Below, piece after piece: positions 6,986-10,152 of a stretch of 10,152 nt of DNA. Position 1 is the stretch's first letter. Every line of letters begins with the position of its first letter. Below the pieces are notes generated by a model, which saw nothing but the letters and a program-made list of their open reading frames with translations, ran no database searches and was not told the origin of the DNA. Source of the DNA: DATEEG01 sp035525055 (GTDB taxonomy: Bacteria; Actinomycetota; Acidimicrobiia; Spongiisociales; ZC4RG35); the NCBI GenBank assembly GCA_035525055.1, contig DATLEZ010000034.1:1-10152 (forward strand), read 5' to 3'. The translations under genes were made by a program, and so were the position numbers.

Positions 6986-7758
6986 CTACATCCATGGTTG
7001 GCTTGAAGGGCGTCGGTAAGACCTTCAAAGGACGCAACGCCGACACCAACGCGTTGACTGCGATCGACCTGGCGATCGAAGAGGGGGAGTTCGTGTCGCT
7101 CCTGGGTCCGTCCGGCTGCGGGAAGTCGACTCTGCTCCGCATCATCGGGGACCTGACCCCTCCAACCTCGGGGGAGGTGACCGTCAACGGAAAGACGCCG
7201 GAGCAGGCACGCCGTGATCGGGACTACGGCATGGTCTTCCAGCAAGCCACCCTGCTCGACTGGCGCAAGGTCTTGAAGAACATCGCGCTTCCGCTCGAGG
7301 TGATGAACCTGCCTCCCGCCGAACGGGAGCGAAGGGCCCGTGAGATGTTGGATCTGGTCGAACTCGGCGAATTCGGCGAGCATTACCCGTGGCAGTTGTC
7401 AGGGGGTATGCAGCAACGGGTGGCGATCGCCCGGGCTCTGGCACTGCAGCCCTCCCTGTTGCTTATGGACGAGCCGTTCGGCGCCCTCGACGAGATGACC
7501 CGCGAGCGAATGCAGATGGAGCTGATGAGAATCTGGCAACAAACCCACACCACCGTGGTGTTTGTCACCCACTCGATCCCCGAAGCCGTGTTCCTGAGCA
7601 CCAGGGTCGTTGTCATGTCTCCCCGCCCGGGAACCGTCGCGGGCATCGTCGACATCGACCTCCCCCAGCCGCGCGACTTCGAAACACGGGAGCACCCCCA
7701 ATTCTTCGTCAAGCTAAATCAAGTCCGCGAGACCTTACGCGGCGCCGGGGTCGACTGA
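6982..7758 (+). CDS. ABC importer ATP-binding protein (SsuB/TauB-like)
   Basis: A 258-residue ATPase that powers the importer from the cytoplasmic face. All motifs are intact: Walker A GPSGCGKST (42-50), Q-loop VFQQ (85-88), signature LSGGMQQR (139-146), Walker B LLLMDEP (159-165), D-loop ALD (168-170) and the switch His197 (VTHSIPEA). The sequence matches the nitrate/sulfonate/taurine/NMT1 ATPase group (COG1116-like), in line with the two permeases and the binding protein. The start overlaps the upstream permease stop (ATGA), so translation is coupled. The stop TGA shares its A with a further ATG (TGATG at 7756-7760), which opens a four-codon mini-ORF leading to the second permease. Confidence 0.95.
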   Translation: MTTSMVGLKGVGKTFKGRNADTNALTAIDLAIEEGEFVSLLGPSGCGKSTLLRIIGDLTPPTSGEVTVNGKTPEQARRDRDYGMVFQQATLLDWRKVLKNIALPLEVMNLPPAERERRAREMLDLVELGEFGEHYPWQLSGGMQQRVAIARALALQPSLLLMDEPFGALDEMTRERMQMELMRIWQQTHTTVVFVTHSIPEAVFLSTRVVVMSPRPGTVAGIVDIDLPQPRDFETREHPQFFVKLNQVRETLRGAGVD

Positions 7759-7772
7759 TGGCCTGTCAATGA
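7758..7772 (+). other. Four-codon mini-ORF (MACQ) bridging the ATPase and the second permease
   Basis: The ATG at 7758-7760 overlaps the ATPase stop (TGATG). It reads four codons and stops at TGA 7770-7772, which overlaps the permease ATG at 7769 (ATGA). The second permease has no Shine-Dalgarno sequence and no ATG, GTG or TTG start in frame near the ATPase stop. Two successive stop/start overlaps would let terminating ribosomes step onto the permease start. The arrangement is visible in the sequence; that it is used is inference and chance is possible. Confidence 0.35.
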
Positions 7773-8533
7773 CCCACTTGCGGAAGTGGGGGCCGCCGAT
7801 ACTTGTCTTTCTGGCGGTGCTCGTCGCCTGGGAGCTGTGGGTCAGAGTCGCCGGCATCCAGGGGTTCCTGCTGCCGCCACCGAGCGAGGTGATCACGACC
7901 CTGCGCCAGGAGTGGAGCGTGGTCTGGGCGGCGGGTTTCTTCACCCTCCGCGAGGCCCTGGGCGGGTTGATCGGCGGGACTGTGCTCGGTGTTCTGGCGG
8001 CCTTCGCCGCCTCCCGGTGGGTGGTCATTCGAGAAGGGGTCATGCCGTTCTACGTCGCTATGGGTGCCGCTCCGATCGTTGCCCTGGCCCCCATCACCAA
8101 TCAGTGGTTTGGCATCACCAACCCGGTTTCGAAGATGACCGTCGTGGCAGTGATGGTGTTCTTTCCAGTGATGATCAACATGACGAGAGGGCTCGGCGAC
8201 GTCGGAACCGACAAGCTGGAACTGATGAGATCGATGGCGGCCTCGGAGGGGGGAACCCTGCGGAAAGTGCGGCTCCCCAACGCGCTCCCTTACCTGTTCT
8301 CAGCCTTGAAGGTGGCTGTTGTCCTCTCGTTGATAGGAGCCATCGTCGCCGAATACTTCGGCGGTTCCCGCGACGCTCTGGGGGTCTATATCTCCCAGCA
8401 GGCCGGCCTCACGAGGATGGCGGAGGCCTGGTCGGGGATCGTGGTGGCGACCGCTCTGGGAGCCGGCCTGCAGTTGCTGATCGTGCTGGCCGAACGGCTG
8501 CTCATCCCCTGGCACCCGTCTTTACGGAGCTAG
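7769..8533 (+). CDS. ABC importer permease (SsuC/TauC-like, BPD_transp_1), second subunit
   Basis: A 254-residue inner-membrane permease, the usual length for this family. The first helix is at about 9-26, followed by the typical LPPPSEV segment (35-41). Further helices lie near 64-82, 92-112, 122-138, 178-196 and 223-243. The ATPase-docking loop is seen as ELMRSMAASEGGTLRKVRLP with NALPYLF (151-177). It is clearly related to the first permease but shorter at the N-terminus, so the transporter probably uses a permease heterodimer rather than a homodimer. Such two-permease operons are known among NMT1-type importers. No Shine-Dalgarno sequence precedes the ATG at 7769, so initiation probably depends on coupling through the preceding mini-ORF. 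It is followed by a 279-bp non-coding gap before the binding-protein gene. Confidence 0.92.
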   Translation: MTHLRKWGPPILVFLAVLVAWELWVRVAGIQGFLLPPPSEVITTLRQEWSVVWAAGFFTLREALGGLIGGTVLGVLAAFAASRWVVIREGVMPFYVAMGAAPIVALAPITNQWFGITNPVSKMTVVAVMVFFPVMINMTRGLGDVGTDKLELMRSMAASEGGTLRKVRLPNALPYLFSALKVAVVLSLIGAIVAEYFGGSRDALGVYISQQAGLTRMAEAWSGIVVATALGAGLQLLIVLAERLLIPWHPSLRS

Positions 8534-8547
8534 CTGGCCAACGCCAG
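8534..8547 (+). terminator. Small GC hairpin right after the second permease stop
   Basis: CTGGC (8534-8538) and GCCAG (8543-8547) form a perfect 5-bp stem with a CAAC loop, starting at the base after the TAG. No T-run follows, so it is at best a weak or Rho-assisted terminator; it also lies within one copy of the 24-bp direct repeat. Confidence 0.2.
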
Positions 8548-8729
8548 AAGATGCTGCTGACGGGATCCGAAATTTGGTCAATGGGTCTCGCCTGGCACGT
8601 AATTCGGGCACTGGGTCCCGGTCCTCGAACGCCTGTGACCAAGTTTGGCGTAGGACGATCGCCTCTGACCAAATTTGGCGTGGACGAACGCCTCTGTTCG
8701 TCAGCGGCCAACTCCAGAAGATGGTGCTG
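8536..8729. mobile_element. Probable decayed insertion-element ends: inverted pairs of 30-bp-phased repeats inside a 24-bp direct repeat
   Basis: The gap between the second permease and the binding-protein gene is highly structured and has no plausible gene. A core close to TGACCAAATTT occurs four times: on the minus strand at 8570-8580 and, more diverged, at 8601-8610, and on the plus strand at 8636-8646 and 8666-8676. The copies in each pair are 30 bp apart. The longer left units at 8571-8590 and 8601-8620 agree at 16 of 20 positions; the right units start with CGCCTSTGACC at 8630 and 8660, with a partial third at 8689. GCTGACG near 8555-8561 is mirrored by CGTCAGC at 8699-8705. Outside these lie 24-bp direct copies (8536-8559 and 8706-8729, 22 of 24 identical). 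Multiple repeats at each end pointing inward is the layout of IS21-like termini, so a transposase-less remnant or small non-autonomous element is the best reading. A transcription-factor array is the alternative. Confidence 0.45.
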
Positions 8730-8799
8730 CGAAACGCAGCCTTACCTGGCAACTCCTATCGTGACCTCGCCCGGTGCCGCGGTATCGGGCCTAAACCTG

Positions 8800-8812
8800 A
8801 AGGAGGAACCGA
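8800..8812 (+). promoter_or_regulatory. Strong ribosome-binding site of the binding-protein gene
   Basis: AAGGAGG (8800-8806) with a 6-nt spacer precedes the ATG at 8813. It is the best Shine-Dalgarno sequence in the importer operon, consistent with the higher expression usually needed for a binding protein. No convincing -35/-10 pair was found upstream; TATCGT at 8757-8762 is a lone -10-like hexamer. Confidence 0.75.
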
Positions 8813-9937
8813 ATGACCAAACGAAGGATTGAGTTCGCACTGTTGGTGGTGGTCGCCGTGATTCTGGCGGCCTGTGGCGGGGATGCCACTGAAACCACCG
8901 CTGGCGGCGAGACGACGACCACCGAAGCCGCCACCGGCCAACTCACGCCGGTAAGTCTGCAACTCCAGTGGGTCACCCAGGCTCAGTTCGCCGGCTACTT
9001 CGCGGCCATCGACCAGGGCTTCTACACCGATGCCGGCCTCGATGTCACGATCCTCGAAGGAGCCGTCGACATCGTGCCTCAGCAAGTGGTTGCCGCCGGC
9101 GGGGCAGAGTTCGGTCTTGCCTGGGTTCCCAAAGCGCTGGTCTCACGGGAAGAGGGCGCCGACATCGTCAACATCGGCCAGGTCTTCCAGCGGTCCGGGA
9201 CGCTCGAGGTCTCATGGGCCGATGCCGGAATCACCGAGCCCGCCGACTGGGAGGGCAAACGAGTCGGCACCTGGGGATTCGGCAACGAATTTGAGCTCAC
9301 GGCGGCGTTCGAGCTCTACGACGTGACGCCGGCCGAGGTCATCCAACAGCCATTCGACATGTCGCTACTGCTGAACAACGAGCTCGATGCGGCTCAGGCA
9401 ATGACCTACAACGAGTACGCCCAGGTCCTCGAGCAAGAGAATCCCGAAACCGGGGAGCTCTACACCGCGGACGACCTCGCGGTGATCGACTTCAACGACA
9501 TCGGGACCGCCATGCTGCAAGACGCCATCTGGGCCGATGCGGCCTGGCTGGCCGACAACGAAGCGACCGCCCAGGCGTTCCTCAAAGCCTCGTTCCAGGG
9601 GTGGATCTTCTGCCGTGACAATCCTGACGCTTGCGTCCAGATCGTCCTCGACCGCGGCCCGGCCCTCGGAACCAGCCACCAGGCCTGGCAGATGAACGAG
9701 ATCAACGCCCTGATCTGGCCGTCTCCCGGCGGCATCGGGGTCATGGATCAAGGGTTGTGGGATCAGACGGTGGAAGTGGCAGTTGGTCAATCGGTGATCA
9801 GCGCCGACCCGGGCACCGACGCCTACCGGACCGATCTCGCCGAAGCCGCCGTTGCCGAACTCGAAGCCGAGGGCCTCGACGTCGCCGGCGAAGCCTTCGC
9901 CAAGACCACCATCACCCTCAACCCCGGCGGCGAGTAG
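8813..9937 (+). CDS. NMT1/THI5-like ABC substrate-binding lipoprotein
   Basis: A 374-residue solute-binding protein of the SsuA/THI5/NMT1 class. The N-terminus is a lipoprotein signal: positive TKRR, a hydrophobic core, and lipobox LAAC with Cys21 as the lipidated residue. A Thr/Glu-rich flexible linker (22-44) tethers it to the membrane. The ligand-binding fold begins with LQLQWVTQAQFAGYF (49-63) and AIDQGFYTDAGLDVTILEG (65-83), the hallmark start of the NMT1 family. GKRVGTWGFGNEFEL (148-162) corresponds to the hinge and second-lobe region. Family members bind pyrimidine precursors of thiamin, riboflavin, sulfonates or other small organics; the ligand cannot be fixed here. It is the last gene of the importer cluster and looks complete, although a transposase gene ends 20 bp beyond its stop. 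Given the divergent molybdenum hydroxylase, it may capture that enzyme's substrate (inference). Confidence 0.93.
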   Translation: MTKRRIEFALLVVVAVILAACGGDATETTAGGETTTTEAATGQLTPVSLQLQWVTQAQFAGYFAAIDQGFYTDAGLDVTILEGAVDIVPQQVVAAGGAEFGLAWVPKALVSREEGADIVNIGQVFQRSGTLEVSWADAGITEPADWEGKRVGTWGFGNEFELTAAFELYDVTPAEVIQQPFDMSLLLNNELDAAQAMTYNEYAQVLEQENPETGELYTADDLAVIDFNDIGTAMLQDAIWADAAWLADNEATAQAFLKASFQGWIFCRDNPDACVQIVLDRGPALGTSHQAWQMNEINALIWPSPGGIGVMDQGLWDQTVEVAVGQSVISADPGTDAYRTDLAEAAVAELEAEGLDVAGEAFAKTTITLNPGGE

Positions 9938-9957
9938 AAGACAGAGAAACCGCGAAC

Positions 9958-10152
9958 CTAAGGGGCCGCGCGGATAGGTGGTGATGTCGGGTCCCATCGG
10001 TCTCGCCAGTTGATCAGTTTGATGGTGATGATGATGGTGGTGGCGAGGCAGAGTTGGGCGTGGCGGTGGTAACTGTGCCGGTTGGTGTTGCGGCGGAGTT
10101 GGCCATAGTTGGAGAGCCAGGAGTTGGTGCTTTCGACGATCCAGCGAAGCCC
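9958..10152 (-). CDS. IS5-like DDE transposase, C-terminal fragment cut by the window edge
   Basis: The minus strand is open from the right edge to TAG at 9958-9960, giving the last 64 residues. The visible start reads GLRWIVESTNSWLSNYGQLR, matching the C-terminal RWxVExTxxWL segment of IS5-family DDE transposases, in which the Glu is the third catalytic acid. Polar residues rich in His and Asn, a run of ATTIIITIKLI, and a short polar tail follow. The rest of the element lies outside the window, so it is not known whether the copy is intact. The gene is convergent with the binding-protein gene and only 20 bp from its stop, so the element's end falls in that gap or within the 3' end of that gene. 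Confidence 0.8.
   Translation of the reverse strand, partial: GLRWIVESTNSWLSNYGQLRRNTNRHSYHRHAQLCLATTIIITIKLINWRDRWDPTSPPIRAAP

Noticed and set aside
8560..8700. CRISPR array, suggested by the 30-bp repeat period
   Set aside because: Only two units per orientation, diverged, with no unique spacers between conserved repeats, and the pairs are inverted to each other.
8534..8812. Riboswitch (TPP or FMN) controlling the NMT1-type binding-protein gene
   Set aside because: No conserved TPP or FMN core sequences were seen; the gap is explained better by repeats, and the binding-protein leader has only a simple ribosome-binding site.
7786..8832. Plus-strand open frame of 348 codons overlapping the second permease
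   Set aside because: It is out of frame with the permease, Arg/Gly-rich and without membrane segments, and it runs through the repeat-rich gap.
9365..9997. Minus-strand open frame of 210 codons running into the binding-protein gene
   Set aside because: Antisense to the binding-protein coding sequence and out of frame with the transposase end, which stops at 9958.

Overview
The window is GC-rich with tightly packed genes and reads like an actinobacterium. The signs are ATGA and TGATG gene overlaps, a probable TTG start, a Thr/Glu-rich lipoprotein linker, and secreted proteins with an Ala-rich signal peptide or lipobox. An Acidimicrobiia-like lineage is a guess from protein style only; no marker gene is present.

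Left half, minus strand, transcribed right to left (about 5.95 kb to the left edge). A molybdenum-hydroxylase operon runs in the order small, large, medium subunit (coxS, coxL, coxM). It is followed by a MoxR-type AAA+ ATPase of the CoxD kind, then by a secreted zinc peptidase of the M15/VanY type that runs off the left edge. The S-L-M order and the AYRGAGR active-site motif of the large subunit mark a form II ('CoxL-like') enzyme. The true CO dehydrogenase signature AYxCSFR is absent, so the substrate is unknown and CO should not be assumed. Gene overlaps and ribosome-binding sites inside or across the preceding genes indicate one transcript. A long imperfect hairpin built from 14-bp repeats sits between coxM and the ATPase gene.

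Centre, about 5.95-6.09 kb. A short divergent intergenic region separates the oxidase operon from a plus-strand importer operon. It holds a candidate promoter for coxS and a pair of 12-bp-spaced direct repeats that could be an operator.

Right half, plus strand (6.09-9.94 kb). An ABC importer of the SsuABC/TauABC/NMT1 class is encoded as permease, ATPase, second permease and substrate-binding lipoprotein. The first three genes are translationally coupled; a four-codon mini-ORF appears to bridge the ATPase stop and the second permease start. The binding-protein gene is set apart by 279 bp. That gap holds two inverted pairs of 30-bp-phased repeats flanked by a 24-bp direct repeat, best read as the ends of a decayed insertion element, though an operator array is possible. 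The binding-protein gene has its own strong ribosome-binding site.

Right edge. The C-terminal end of an IS5-like DDE transposase lies on the minus strand, its stop 20 bp beyond the binding-protein stop.

Working hypothesis (inference): the divergent importer brings in a small heterocyclic or otherwise oxidisable organic compound that the form II molybdenum hydroxylase oxidises in the cytoplasm. The AAA+ ATPase would help mature the enzyme's active site.
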